Assembly (NCBI RefSeq): GCF_904849725.1
Contig: NC_058524.1
Coordinates: 349,739,823-349,803,822 of the forward strand
Direction: 5' to 3'
Source: Hordeum vulgare subsp. vulgare
Taxonomy: Eukaryota; Streptophyta; Magnoliopsida; Poales; Poaceae
DNA length: 64,000 bases
Below the pieces are notes generated by a model, which saw nothing but the letters and a program-made list of their open reading frames with translations, searched no databases and was not told the origin of the DNA. Shown in pieces: positions 1-11,290 of the stretch (the first letter of the stretch is position 1; every line of letters begins with the position of its first letter). Made by a program: the position numbers and the translations under genes.

Positions 1-1334
1 TGTTGCTGCGGCCAGGGGGGAGGCCGCGGCAACCAAGCTTGTGGCCCCCCTGGCACTCCCCTGCCCTAGGTCTTTGGCCTATAAATTCCCTAAAAATCCA
101 GAAAAAATTAGGGCGTCCATGAAAACACTTTTCCGCCGTCGCAAGCTTCCGTTTCCGCGAGATCTCATCTGGAGATCCTTCCCGGTGCCCTGCCGGAGGG
201 GACTTTGGAGTTGGAGGGCTTCTTCATCAACATCATCGCCCCTCCAATGACTCGTGAGTAGTTCACTTCAGACCTACGGGTCCGTAGTTAGTAGCTAGAT
301 GGCTTCTTCTCTCTCTTGGATCTTCAATACAAAGTTCTCCATGATCTTCATGGAGATCTATCCGATGTAATCCTCTTTGGCGGTGTGTTTGTCGAAATCC
401 TATGAATTGTGGATTTGTGATCAGATTATCTATGATATATAATTGAGTCTTTGCTGATTTCTCATATGCATGATTTGATATCCTTGTAAGTCCCTCCGAG
501 TCTTGGGTTTTGTTTGGCCAACTAGATCTATGATTCTTGCAATGGGAGAAGTGCTTGGTTTTGAGTTCATACCGTCTGGTGACCTTTCCCAGTGACAGAA
601 GGGGCAGCAAGGCACGCATCGTGTTGTTGCCATCAAGGGTAACAAGATGGGCTTTTATCGTAGATATGAGATTGTCCATCTACATCATGTCATCTTGCTT
701 AAGGCGTTACTCTGTTCTTTTGGACTTAATACACTAGATGCATGCTGGATAGCGGTCGACGTGTGGAGTAATAGTAGTAGATGCAGAAAGTATCGGTCTA
801 CTTGTTTTGGACGTGATGCCTACAGATATAATCATTGCCATACATAACATCACGACTTTGTGCGGTTCTACTAATTGCTCGACAGTAATTCGTTCACCCA
901 CCGTCTACTTGCTTCCATGAGAGAAGCCACTAGTGAACACTACGGCCCCAGGGTCTGTTCACACCTATAGTTTCCACTTTCACTTTTACTTTGCTTTGTT
1001 TGTTTGTTGATTTCAGTTCTCACTTCGCAAACAATCTATAACGGATTGACAACCCCTTCATAGCGTTGGGAGCAAGCTCTTTGTGTTTGTGCAGGTACTT
1101 GTGATATTCCTTCACTGGATCGATACCTTGGTTCTCAAAACTGAGGGAAATACTTACCGCCGCTGTGCTACATCACCCTTTCCGCTTCGAGGGAACACCA
1201 ACACAAGGCTCCAAGGCCACGGGGGAAATACTTTGCATATTTGCCTAGGAAGTCCCTAAAGGCGTAGCCGTAGCAGATGGATTCCTGGTGCCGTTGCTCA
1301 GGAGTATCAAGACAAGAATAGTCTCCCGTCAGCA
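1..1334 (+). repeat. Sabrina-like LTR, 3' part (5' end outside window)
   Basis: This is the downstream part of a long terminal repeat read on the plus strand. The 18-mer GCAAGCTTCCGTTTCCGC at 141-158 matches, from memory, the barley Sabrina LTR marker primer. A TATA box (TATAAATT) lies at 80-87, about 60 bp upstream of that motif, as expected for an LTR promoter. The end is placed at a CA dinucleotide just before the primer binding site at 1344. No coding capacity is credible here; the short frames on both strands lack conserved motifs. Family assignment is moderate confidence, LTR identity is high. Confidence 0.75.
80..87 (+). promoter_or_regulatory. TATA box of Sabrina-like LTR
   Basis: TATAAATT within the LTR, followed by the U5-like sequence and the primer binding site about 1.26 kb downstream. 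It is the likely core promoter of the retrotransposon transcript. Confidence 0.5.
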
Positions 1335-1343
1335 CGCTTGTTC

Positions 1344-1390
1344 TGGCGCCATTGGAAGGTCTTTTGTTGCAGTAGCAACGCTGCACCAAG
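1344..1390 (+). other. tRNA primer binding site and start of leader
   Basis: The sequence TGGCGCCATTGGAAGG follows the LTR end. It resembles the Ty3/gypsy primer binding site complementary to the 3' end of tRNA-Asp (TGGCGCCGTTGCCGGGG). About 30 bp of leader follow, then the sequence changes abruptly near 1391 to Sukkula-like LTR, so the internal region of this element is cut off. Confidence 0.6.
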
Positions 1391-4300
1391 CGACTAAGCA
1401 TTTATTTGAGGTGGCTAACTTACGAGTACAAGAACAAAAGAGGGGGATGATCTACGCTAATGGACGTGAATTACTGATGACCAAATGAATGATCCTGAAC
1501 ACGTACTTACGTGAGACATAACTCCACACTATCCTCAATCGGAGAAGGAACTCACGAAAGAGACAGTCACGGTTACGCACATAGTTCACATCTTTTAGTT
1601 AAGCTTACTTAAAGTTATCTAGAACCGTATGTTAAACAAATTTCCATGTTTGCCACATAACCGCGGGCATGGATTTCCGAAAGATTTAACCCTGCACGGG
1701 TGCTCCAACTACTCCATCACAAATTACCACAAGCCGCATAGAAAACCTCGATCACGAAACTCGTGATCATGTCGGATTCCTTAGTGGAAAACCTCAGTTG
1801 TGAGATAACCTAAAGCATCACCGGAATCCCGATGCACAAGATATTTTGTCAATGCTAAAACAAGTCCAGCAAGGCCGCCCGATGTGTCGACGAACCCGAT
1901 AGGAGCCACGTATCTCGTTCTCGGGACATGACGGATGAGCACTACGTACGGCGGACGGATAGAGACCCCTTAGTTGGCCTGGGTGTCCCCGCAAGTGGCT
2001 CTATTTTGGACCAACACTCATGAGGAGCACTGTCCCAAGGGTTAATTAATTATCCACGGGGTGATCAAACCCTATGCATATTTTATTAGTTATTAGGCAA
2101 ATATAGTACCAAAGTTGGGCCTTGCCAGACCAGTTTTAAACTAAGACGAATTATCAAGGGGGTCCCCATAACAACCCCGAGCGTGTTAGGAGCGCTCAAA
2201 TATAGAGTATAACATCGGTAGCTGAAACTAGGGCGGCAAAGATGGAACAAAACACCGGGCTAGAAAGGCCAAGCCTTCCATCTTTTACCAATTATATGGG
2301 TGTATTAAGTTAAATAGCATTAATATGGTGATATAAGAAGGAACCCATTTTTCACATGGAAGCAAGTGCACCTGCAACTAGGAACGCTATCAAAGGCTGA
2401 GCAAGCAGTAACATAGCCAAACTGTGGTTTGCTAGGTTGTAGAAAGGTTAAAGGTTTTCATGGCAATATTGAGAGGCTGACATTTGACAGGTGGTAGGCA
2501 GCGAGACATAACAAAAGAATGGGACAACTAGCATGGCATTTATAGTAATGGTATCTAGGGAAATTTTCGTCTTGCCGTTGATCCCGCTTGGAAGAAGATT
2601 GACTCCATGAAGCACACGAATCGACATAGTCAAACGAATCCTCACACTCCGAACGGTTCGGAACACTATCGAGAAGAAACAACCCGAAACAATAATCAAC
2701 ACACAATAACACTACACATATTCAAGACATGATGCACAACACATATGATGCATGTCTGGTTTAATTATGCAAGGCACGGCACGACAATTCACAAAAATCA
2801 AATCACTACACATTAAGTGAAGCTCAATATGCAACGAGTTGCATATTGACGAAACCCCACATTTGAATTACTTAGTTCACTCTAGTTTAGGTACATGTCA
2901 ATATTAAATGTTGTTAAACATGGCAGGAGGTGAAGCATAATTAAACTACCTATCTAGGCACTTTAAATGAGGTCGGAAACAACTTATAACATCTCCGAAA
3001 TGACCCCATACGTTAATTAATTAATCTATCCAGATCTGACTGACATGTTTTAATGTTTGTTAAAAGTAGAATAAACAGTTTCACGTGATTCTACGCATCA
3101 TTCTAGTCGATTTACATATAGAGTTCATTGCAAACGAAGCTATGGTTCAAAAGATATGATCACCGCAAGATATGATGCCATGAATGCAATATGTATGCAA
3201 ATGACAACCAGAAGCATTCCAAAACATGAAGGCATCATGATATATGAAACTACATGATATTCTAAGCAAGTTTCATATATGAGACGTTAAAAACGAAGCA
3301 ACGGTTCGACAATTACAAGAAAAACAAGAAATAGCTACAATCTGCCAAAAACAGCAACATGATATTTTCTACATCCCAAAAAAACAAGGTACATAATTCT
3401 AAAATGCTCAAACAAGACATGTGGAAGTACTGGGAAAGATTCACAACAACACCCTACTAAAGACAAGTAGCATGGAAGCATGGATCACTAGGGAAAGAAC
3501 TCACAAAATGGCAAGTTGCACACAGTTTCATCCTTATTCAAAATACAGTTTTGATAGTGCAGTTTTTAACCAGATGCCATATTGGCAGCAGTAAAGCTAT
3601 ATGCTATAGGGCATCAAATGGCTCAAACCTTATGCTAGAGAATCTTAAGAACTACGAATAACTCCATTGCACCAACCCCGAAGGGGATGTAGATCACAAG
3701 CAAATCTCATGGAAAGACAACAACAAAATATTACAGATTCTAGACTTAGAAATATTTCAACATCTCAAATCATCACTATTTTGTAGCATGTTGGCAACAA
3801 GAAAACAACATCTAAACATGGATTTCTATAGCAACCAAAACACGAGGGGCTAGCATACATATCCTAGGGCATATCTCAAGTTCAAAAGTAATTCATATCA
3901 TGCACGGAATAAATCACACGAATTAAACAAAAGGGCAACATGGCAAAATATCATGCACGCTAACTAGCACAAAGGTTAAAACTAAATGCACAGATAAATT
4001 TTATTGATTTTTTTACCCCGAAAACATATATAACATGTGGGGATTGAAATAAAAATAATGTCACTATATATATGCGAGAATATGACATAAACCCGACATA
4101 GCAAACTATTGATGCCACCTACATGAAAACATCAAGATGACTATTTTTTCCATGCATGGAAATGCGTTGCAAACAACATGAACATTTTACATACTACGTT
4201 TGAGCAATTCGGATATAAAATGGTTTAATATAGCAGAACACAAATCTATGCAAATAGTAGGTCAAAGAGTTTCAAATATGCATTTGAGTTGAAAAATATT

Positions 4301-5683
4301 AATCTACACGAAATTCTACATGTTGTACATATAAAACTTATCTCGATCCGACGCGCGGTTTAAAAGATATAGGCGTTTAAAAATTCGCTAATTTTCTGAA
4401 ATATTAAATTCGCATGAATTAAATAAAAATAACCACGGGCCGAATCTAAACAGTGTATAAGGGCGTCGGATACTATACTGCGCACATGCCGGGTATAGGG
4501 GCATCACACCTCGCGGCCTCGGGCCGGTGGGGATCCGAGCTAGGCCGAAGGGGCTTTGGGGAGGCGCGGTCGATCGGTGGGCCTTGATGCGCGTGCTTCG
4601 GGACGACGGGGCTGGAGCGGGTTAGCTGGTGTAGGTGGCCGACTAGGCCGGGGCAAGGCCCACTCTCACCCACGCGGACCGGCTGGTGTAGGTTCCCCGA
4701 TCTGGATCCCGACCAGATCAGATCGGGCGAGGCAGCGGCGGCTGCGAAGCATAGCTAAGGCGGCCGACGTTGGCGCTCGGGGCCAGCGAGGGGAGGCGAG
4801 GTCGAGCCGCGACAGGCGTCGGCGAGCGGCGAGGGCGGCGGCTGTGGCTCTGTCTGGCAGTGTGTGCAAAAGGCGGCGGCGGGGCATGGAGGTTGCGGGA
4901 GGAGGAGCAGCTCGGGAGGAGCTGGCAGGAGTGGGCAGGGGTGAGCGGGCGGCGGCCAACGAATGCAGGCCCGGGAAGGCCAGATGCATGCTGCGGCGGG
5001 TCGGATCGGCCAGAGGAGAGAGAGTGCTGGGAGAGGACGTAGGCTCGCGGCTAGGGTTAGGGTTCCACGGGAACCGTGGAGGGTTTAGGTTGGTTGCCTA
5101 CTTATATAAAACAGGGCTACGGTTAGGGGATTTGCTCCGTTCTCGGAACGTTGGATCGCGATCCGACGGCTCCGATCAGAGGGTGGTTGCCCGGGGGTTA
5201 GTGGGATGTGTAGAGGGGTTCTGGGTTAAGAAGAGAGGGAGGTTTGCGGCCCGACACAATATTTTTAAAACCAAAAAATGTTCGACAATAAACCAATGAC
5301 GGTGCCCCTAAGGTTGACCGTTCGGGTATCAAACGAATTCGGATTGCAACGAAAATTGGCATTCGTCCTACATATATTAAAATAAGACCGCACAAAAAGA
5401 TTAAACCCAATCCGAGAATATTTCATACACACTTTTAAAAACAATTTTTAAACGATGCCACGGGCGCGTGCGTAGGTGGTTGGTCTCAAACGGTCAACGA
5501 CGAAAACGGAGAGAATCGACAACTAATAACGGATGCAAGTTTTGAAAACAGACGACAATGGAGTGCCGATGCAATGGAGATGATGCGCATGATGCGATGA
5601 TGATTGCGACAGACAAAATAAATAACACGACGACAACGGTATAGAACGGGAATCTTCTAGAACGCTGGTCTCAGGCTGTTACA
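1391..5683 (+). repeat. Sukkula-like LTR (X), 5' truncated
   Basis: From about 1391 to 2960 this aligns with 36080-37640 of the complete Sukkula-like solo LTR at 35587-39833. It also ends in the same way, with GGCTGTTACA at 5674-5683 compared with GGGCTGTCACA. The first ~490 bp of the LTR, including the TGTCACGCCC start, are missing. The middle (about 2960-4460) is AT-rich, and 4480-5100 is a GC-rich block followed by a TATA box. It lies inside the pol end of chromovirus Y, so it is either a solo LTR or a deletion remnant. Sukkula is known as a large non-autonomous (LARD) family with LTRs of more than 4 kb, which fits the length. Confidence 0.8.
5103..5110 (+). promoter_or_regulatory. TATA box of Sukkula-like LTR (copy A)
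   Basis: TATATAAA lies directly downstream of a GC-rich block and upstream of a conserved palindromic segment that includes GGATCGCGATCC at 5153-5164. The same arrangement is kept in copy B. It is the likely LTR core promoter. Confidence 0.55.
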
Positions 5684-5882
5684 CACAACCCCATTCACGG
5701 TGAGGCAAAGACGAGAGGAGCATTCGAAGATGTATCATCAAGCACTTCAAGACCCAGAGGAGCAACCCCATCGAAGAATGAGCAACATGGGAACATGAAG
5801 ACTACCTCCGACCGAAAGTTTTGTATCTCAAGGCCTAGCATAGAAATCTCGAGGACGAGATTTTTCTTAAGGGGTAAGATCT
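5684..5882 (+). pseudogene. 3' end of Y chromovirus pol plus polypurine tract (copy A)
   Basis: One frame encodes ATWEHEDYLRP, the chromodomain C-terminal signature (WE-x-E/D) of chromovirus integrases. It is followed by a frame ending in a Ser-Arg-rich stretch and the purine run AAGGGGTAAG (about 5869-5878), which serves as polypurine tract just before the LTR. A TGA interrupts the frame just before ATWEHED in this copy. Only the last ~65 codons remain, because the Sukkula-like LTR replaces everything upstream. It is not functional. Confidence 0.65.
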
Positions 5883-6073
5883 TTCACACCCTGTGTTTTA
5901 ACTCTCCTAGATAAACTAACATAGCTAAACAATTAGGACCAACTAATTGTTTTGTGAATGCTTGTGATGCTTGATGTAATTGTTGCTTTCTTGCTAGTTT
6001 GCTTGTGCCTTAAATCACGAAACTCCTCCTACACCCTAGACTCATCATCTTGTTTGAAACCAAGGTCAAATGA

Positions 6074-6730
6074 ATATGTGTTAGATTGGAGACCCCCTTT
6101 TGTTCGGTTGTCCCTGAAGAACACCTCGTTAAAACTTGCATTAGGGCATGACCCTACCATCTATGAGGTTTGTGCATGTAGGATGTAGTTAGTTGTTAGT
6201 AGATGCTACGCAAGAAGGGGATGGGTATATGCATGGTGATGATGAAGGGTGTGATTCAAAGGCTTTTCAAAAAACCCGTCGGGTGCCACTAATGCCCGAG
6301 GGTGATGGTGTTGAGATTGATGACCACTTGAGAAAGAAGTTGTGTACCAAGAAAGATTTTGTGTGTGTGGTTTCGAAAGCGGGATTAGATTTAGATTTGT
6401 CGATCGTCCCAACCTTACATGTGTGACCACGATAACCCAATATGGGAACGGGCCTTTGTTGATTACTTTGGTTGATGCTAGTAGATAGCCCGCATTACTA
6501 GTGACGAGAGTGAAGTGGTCACTCTCGGGACGGGGTTGTGCGAGGTAGGACGACTATACTATTTTTACAGGTTCTGGACATATCGTTGGTCCCTGCGTGG
6601 ATGATACGATCAAGAGAGAGGCTCGTAGGATGTACATCATGTGTACTGTGTACCAAATGAGTGGACAATTTGTTTAGTGTCACCATGGGAAAGGCATTGT
6701 TCGGCTGCTTACCTCGGGTATGCCAAATAC
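6074..6730 (+). repeat. 657 bp recent copy of 10006-10662 inserted in LTR copy A
   Basis: This stretch matches 10006-10662 with about seven mismatches (about 1%) at a constant offset of 3932 bp. At the equivalent place unit B (about 13697-13742) has some 45 bp of unrelated LTR sequence, so a short piece was replaced by the copy. The copy is far more similar to its donor than units A and B are to each other, so it is younger than the duplication. Confidence 0.85.
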
Positions 6731-9324
6731 TGTGTACCAAAGAATTTATTTAATTTAAGCTTTCAAAAAACCCATGAGTTGGGATTTGTACTACAAGTCC
6801 TCAATGTAGGGAAGATGTTTTGCCCCAAATATTTTATTTGAATCCCATTGTCAAAAAGACTTCCCAAAACCACAAAATTATTATTTTAAAAGTTATTTCC
6901 TATTTTCTTCAAATACCTATTTCTGAGGCCAGAAATAGTATTTTACAAAGAAATATTATCTTTCTTGCTTTCAAAATATTTGATAAATTTAGGGACACCC
7001 ACTGGATATATACATTACATATATAGGAGTTTCAACACATGGTCTTGTTCAAAATATTTGACAAAACCCTTTCTGCCAATTTCAAGCTTTTGGAATATTT
7101 CCATAAAAAATATTCTCAATAAATTGCAACCAAATTCTAGCATGTCACACATGCTATAAGAGATTATCTTAACAAGTTTCATCTCAATCCAAGTGGATTT
7201 CACTCAGCTAAATATTCCAAAAACCTATTTGTCCAGATCCAAATTTGAGCAACTCTACATTGCCAAGTGTCTCCAATTGTGCTCAAATTTTGTGGACATG
7301 TTTTGATGCTCCTATGATGCATCCACACCAAGTGGTGCATCAAGTAGAATATATTGGCTTGTCAAAAACCCCTCAAAACCTTCTTTGTTAATTTCCAGAA
7401 TTGGGAAACTTTACATCGTGAAGTTTCAACAAATGATCGCAAACTTTTTGGGCATGCTCAAATAATCAAATAATGTCGCCACACCAAGTGGTGCATTTGT
7501 GGGAATTAAATTGCATGGGTTTATCTTCACATAGACATTTCTGCCTATTCCTTGGGTTTTACAAGTCTACATTGGAAACTTTCTCCACCAAATCCCGAAT
7601 TTGGTGTACAAGCTCAATTTGACCTACCATGTGACCCTGTTAAGTTTCATAGCACTTGGAATCCATTTGCTAGCCCTAATACCCATCAAACACCTTCTGC
7701 TCACTAATCAAACATGCTTCTTTGACCCCTTCTACTAATATCCTTGAGCCCAAATTTTGACCACAACTTCTCCTGTCCCTCTAACACCTCCACTAACCTT
7801 GCCATGGCCTGAGGTGAATTATTGGAGGGTGACTCCCTCTCTCTACCTCTTTTTTTACCATGGCAACCCCTCTTTTACTCTCTCCCAATAATTATGTTCA
7901 AGCCAATTCCCCCACATCCTTTGAGAGCATCTCTTTTATGCCAACGCACTATTTCAAGCAAAGATATGGCATGCTCATGTGGGAAAATGAGCAACCCTTC
8001 TCAAACTTGTTTTTGGCACAAATGTGGCCATGAACTACGAATTCTAGTTATACTCATCTCCCTGAGCTGAAACATTGTAGTCTTGTTGTCCCTCCATGCC
8101 TAGGACTACTAGAAAAGGTTTCATTTCAAAAGCATCCTACTAAGTACATCTTTTGCTAGCACCATGTTTGCAGTTCGAAATTTATGTGCAGCAAAAATAT
8201 AATCAAGCCTGCTCCATTCAAGCCCAAAAAGCATGAGTGACCTCTGGTGCGCATGCCTTGCATGTTGGGTGCCTTGACCTGCCAAAACATGGCTCTGGAC
8301 ACGGTGTGGTGTGGTGACTGCTCAGATGGAATGTAATAATTGTGCTCTACACCTTGTTCTCTTACTGCAGCTTAGGTCCGGCTGTGGCAGTGTATCCCAG
8401 CGTGCCACAAGACCTCCCTTTGACTTCCCGTGCCCCTCTATGATGCTAGCTAGCATCCAAGGTGGCTGCGACGCGTGTGCTGGCCACGCGAGAGTGCTCC
8501 CAAAGCGGACCCGAGCTCCCACTCATCGCCCCTCACTAAAGCCTTTGCTACCGAGCTCCCTGACTCCCTAAGTGCACTCCTACCACTCCCAAAAGCCCCC
8601 TAGATGAGTCATTGGAGCTCCCAAGCTCTAGAGGCCCTCGCATGGCCGCCATTGCCATAGATCGGCTCAGCTCGAATTCGACCGAGTGAGCCTCCCCCTC
8701 ACCTCCTTTTCACCTCTGACGAGACCATGTATCCACACCATCCTCCCCCGGTAATCCAGCCATCTCTCTCCGTTATAGAACCTCGCTATCCAACAATGGT
8801 CGAGGCTGTCGTCCACCTCTTTAATGTGCTATTGCTCCCGGCCGCCCCTGCGAACATCGATCCCACCCCGGGCGCGGTAGAGAGAGGGCCATCCGTCCAC
8901 GCCCTCGGCCCAGTGTTTGGGAGGCCAAATGATCGGAGCCGCAATGGCCAGTGCTCCCTCTGCCTCCTACCCCGCCTGTAGGCCATTGGTCGTGCCACAA
9001 ACAGGTGGCCTCGCTCGAATAAGTGGAGGCGCCCGTCGCTCCTCCCGCTTCCCCCGTGCAAAGGCACATTCCGTGGGGGCGCCTTCGGTGTGGCCGCCGC
9101 CCTCGAGGCCGAGCCACTGGGCCAGCCCATCCCTATCCAGCGCATGTGTGCGCGAGGATGCCCGTGGTATAACCTTCTTCTTTCCTTTTTCTTTTTATCA
9201 GGAAATCCCAAAAATCATAACTAATTCATATGGGCTCCAAAATAGATGGTTCAAGTTCCCACAGACTCCTAAAATCATAATCTATACAAATATGTGCTTT
9301 GCACATTTTTCGAGAGAAACTTTG

Positions 9325-9379
9325 TTCAAATTCAAATTTGGGTATTTGGGTATTTATTCAAATTCAAATTTGGGTATTT
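9325..9379 (+). repeat. Short tandem duplication, 23 bp motif, period 32
   Basis: The motif running from TTCAAATTCAAATTTGGG to GGTATTT occurs at 9325-9347 and 9357-9379. Unit B has it once (about 16385), so the duplication happened in unit A. Confidence 0.8.
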
Positions 9380-10005
9380 CAAATCCCACCTTGCAAAATT
9401 GCAACACAGCTCAAATCAACTCCAAATGGAGTGACTCCAATTTCTAGGTGCCCTAAATATCATACTTTAATTTTCTAGCCTTAGTCAGCATTTTTCTGTG
9501 CCATATTTGTATTGCATCGATTAGATAGCACCTATTTCTATTTATTCCATGTTAGAAAATCCATATGAAAATCATACCTACTACAAATCCACTGAAACCA
9601 CTCCCTAAATATTTCTAAAATCATGCCCAATTAAATTAGTCCCCCCACTAATTTTTAGCATATTATTTTCTATAGAATTTTTATAGGATCACCAATTCCT
9701 CCGTTTCCACCATTCAAAAATCTTTGGGGACCCAACTCCCTTAGCACAACTTTAGGCATTTTTCTTATGACTAGAGATGCCCAAAAGTAATAAAACTCCT
9801 ATTTATAGAAGACTTTGTGTTTCTCCTTGTTGTGTGGCTTATCGTTGTTGTTTCCGATGATAGTTGGCGAAACAAGAGGAGTACTTTGAGTTGGGCCGGA
9901 AGACCTTGAAGACGCCGAAGACTTAATTGAGAAAGGAAAACAACCCTTTGACCATGCATAACAAACTTTTACTTGCATGTCATATGATGCCTTACTTATG
10001 CATAT

Positions 10006-10662
10006 ATATGTGTTAGATTGGAGACCCCCTTTTGTTCGGTTGTCCCTGAAGAACACCTCGTTAAAACTTGCATTAGGGCATGACCCTACCATCTATGAGG
10101 TTTGTGCATGTATGATGTAGTTAGTTGTTAGTAGATGCTACGCAAGAAGGGGATGGGTATATGCATGGTGATGATGAAGGGTGTGATTCAAAGGCTTTTC
10201 AAAAAACTAGTCGGGTGCCACTAATGCCCGAGGGTGATGGTGTTGAGATTGATGACCACTTGAGAAAGAAGTTGTGTACCAAGAAAGATTTTGTGTGTGT
10301 GGTTTTGAAAGCGGGATTAGATTTAGATTTGTCGATCGTCCCAACCTTACATGTGTGACCACGATAACCCAATATGGGAACGGGCCTTTGTTGATTACTT
10401 TGGTTGATGCTAGTAGATAGCCCGCATTACTAGTGACGGGAGTGAAGTGGTCACTATCGGGACGGGGTTGTGCGAGGTAGGACGACTATACTATTTTTAC
10501 AGGTTCTGGACATATCGTTGGTCCCTGCGTGGATGATACGATCAAGAGAGAGGCTCGTAGGATGTACATCATGTGTACTGTGTACCAAATGAGTGGACAA
10601 TTTGTTTAGTGTCACCATGGGAAAGGCATTATTCGGCTGCTTACCTCGGGTATGCCAAATAC
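10006..10662 (+). repeat. Donor segment of the 657 bp copy
   Basis: This is the original location of the copied tract: unit B has the homologous sequence here (from about 17038), and so, inverted, does the Z LTR (about 60400-61060). The tract ends exactly where an 18 bp tandem duplication begins (10663). Confidence 0.8.
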
Positions 10663-10680
10663 CTCGGGTATGCCAAATAC
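10645..10680 (+). repeat. 18 bp perfect tandem duplication
   Basis: CTCGGGTATGCCAAATAC occurs twice, at 10645-10662 and 10663-10680. Unit B has one copy. The boundary between the two copies coincides with the right end of the 657 bp copied tract. Confidence 0.85.
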
Positions 10681-11290
10681 CATGTCACCATGGGATGACA
10701 TGAAGTTCCCCGAGTCTTGTGGGTATAGTGCACAACCTGTGCAGAGTGTAAAACTGCTCGAATAGTCGTGTCCACTGTCAAGGATAGTTGGGTGGTGCTC
10801 GTTAAACTACATCTAGTGGTTTCTGCATAATCCAAGTGTGAGTGTGTGTGCGGTAATATGAGGAAAATCTGGAGACATGGGAAAGATGATGTTGGAGCTA
10901 TGTTAGGTGACTTGGCATGATGGGTGAACATGGGATGTTCAACCCTCAGTTAATATTAATATTTGTAACCTGTTCACCGGGTTACTTCTATGCCTTGTGG
11001 TGCTTGTCGCCCAAGAACTTGACCATGTTGTTGCACTAGGAAAAATCAGCTTTCCGCAAAAATCATCATACAAGTGTTATGTCGTACTTCATATAGCCTT
11101 GTTCCATATCATGGGTTGCTTGTGAGTACATTCAAAGTACTCATTGGCTTTCCACTAGTTATTTGATTGACCAGGTAAGGGAGAACATGAGATGGTGGAG
11201 AGTACCTCGGTGATGTTCCTGCGATCTAGGACGCTTCCCATCAGATTTCATGTAGGTTAAGGCTGATGGCATGGCTTTACGTTTCAAGCA

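Larger units (their letters stand above)
3691..11290 (+). repeat. Tandem segmental duplication, unit A
   Basis: This block holds the 3' two kilobases of a Sukkula-like LTR, 200 bp of Y pol and nearly all of the Y LTR. It recurs in the same order and orientation from 11291 to about 18151. The 180 bp from 5701 differ from unit B at about 13 positions (7%). Unit A is longer because it has an extra 657 bp copy (6074-6730), and because unit B lost about 150 bp at 17090. Both units contain the Sukkula insertion, so duplication came after that insertion. Confidence 0.85.
5883..11290 (+). repeat. Long LTR of chromovirus Y, copy A (3' end missing)
   Basis: It starts near TTCACACCCTG, immediately after the polypurine tract, and is collinear with 13502-18151. 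The first half is AT-rich, about 8700-9170 is GC-rich, and a TATA-like sequence (CTATTTATAG) lies near 9809. The last ~200 bp, ending GGTCCCACA in copy B, are lost at the duplication junction 11291. Reading frames inside are short and unlike any family. It carries two secondary rearrangements: the inserted copy at 6074-6730 and short tandem duplications at 9325 and 10645. Confidence 0.75.

Noticed and set aside
5048..5140. Telomere-like GGTTAGGG/AGGGTTAGGG words
   Set aside because: Only isolated heptamers in the LTR, not a tandem array; no evidence of telomeric origin.
4556..5299. 247-codon open frame in GC-rich part of Sukkula LTR
   Set aside because: Arg/Gly/Ala-rich low complexity. The equivalent frame in copy B (12178-12705) is shorter and diverges; high GC content removes stops by chance, and the TATA box lies downstream of its start.
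8786..9447. Overlapping 100-180 codon frames on both strands in Y LTR
   Set aside because: GC-rich segment of an LTR. Frames are not preserved between copies A and B and lack motifs.
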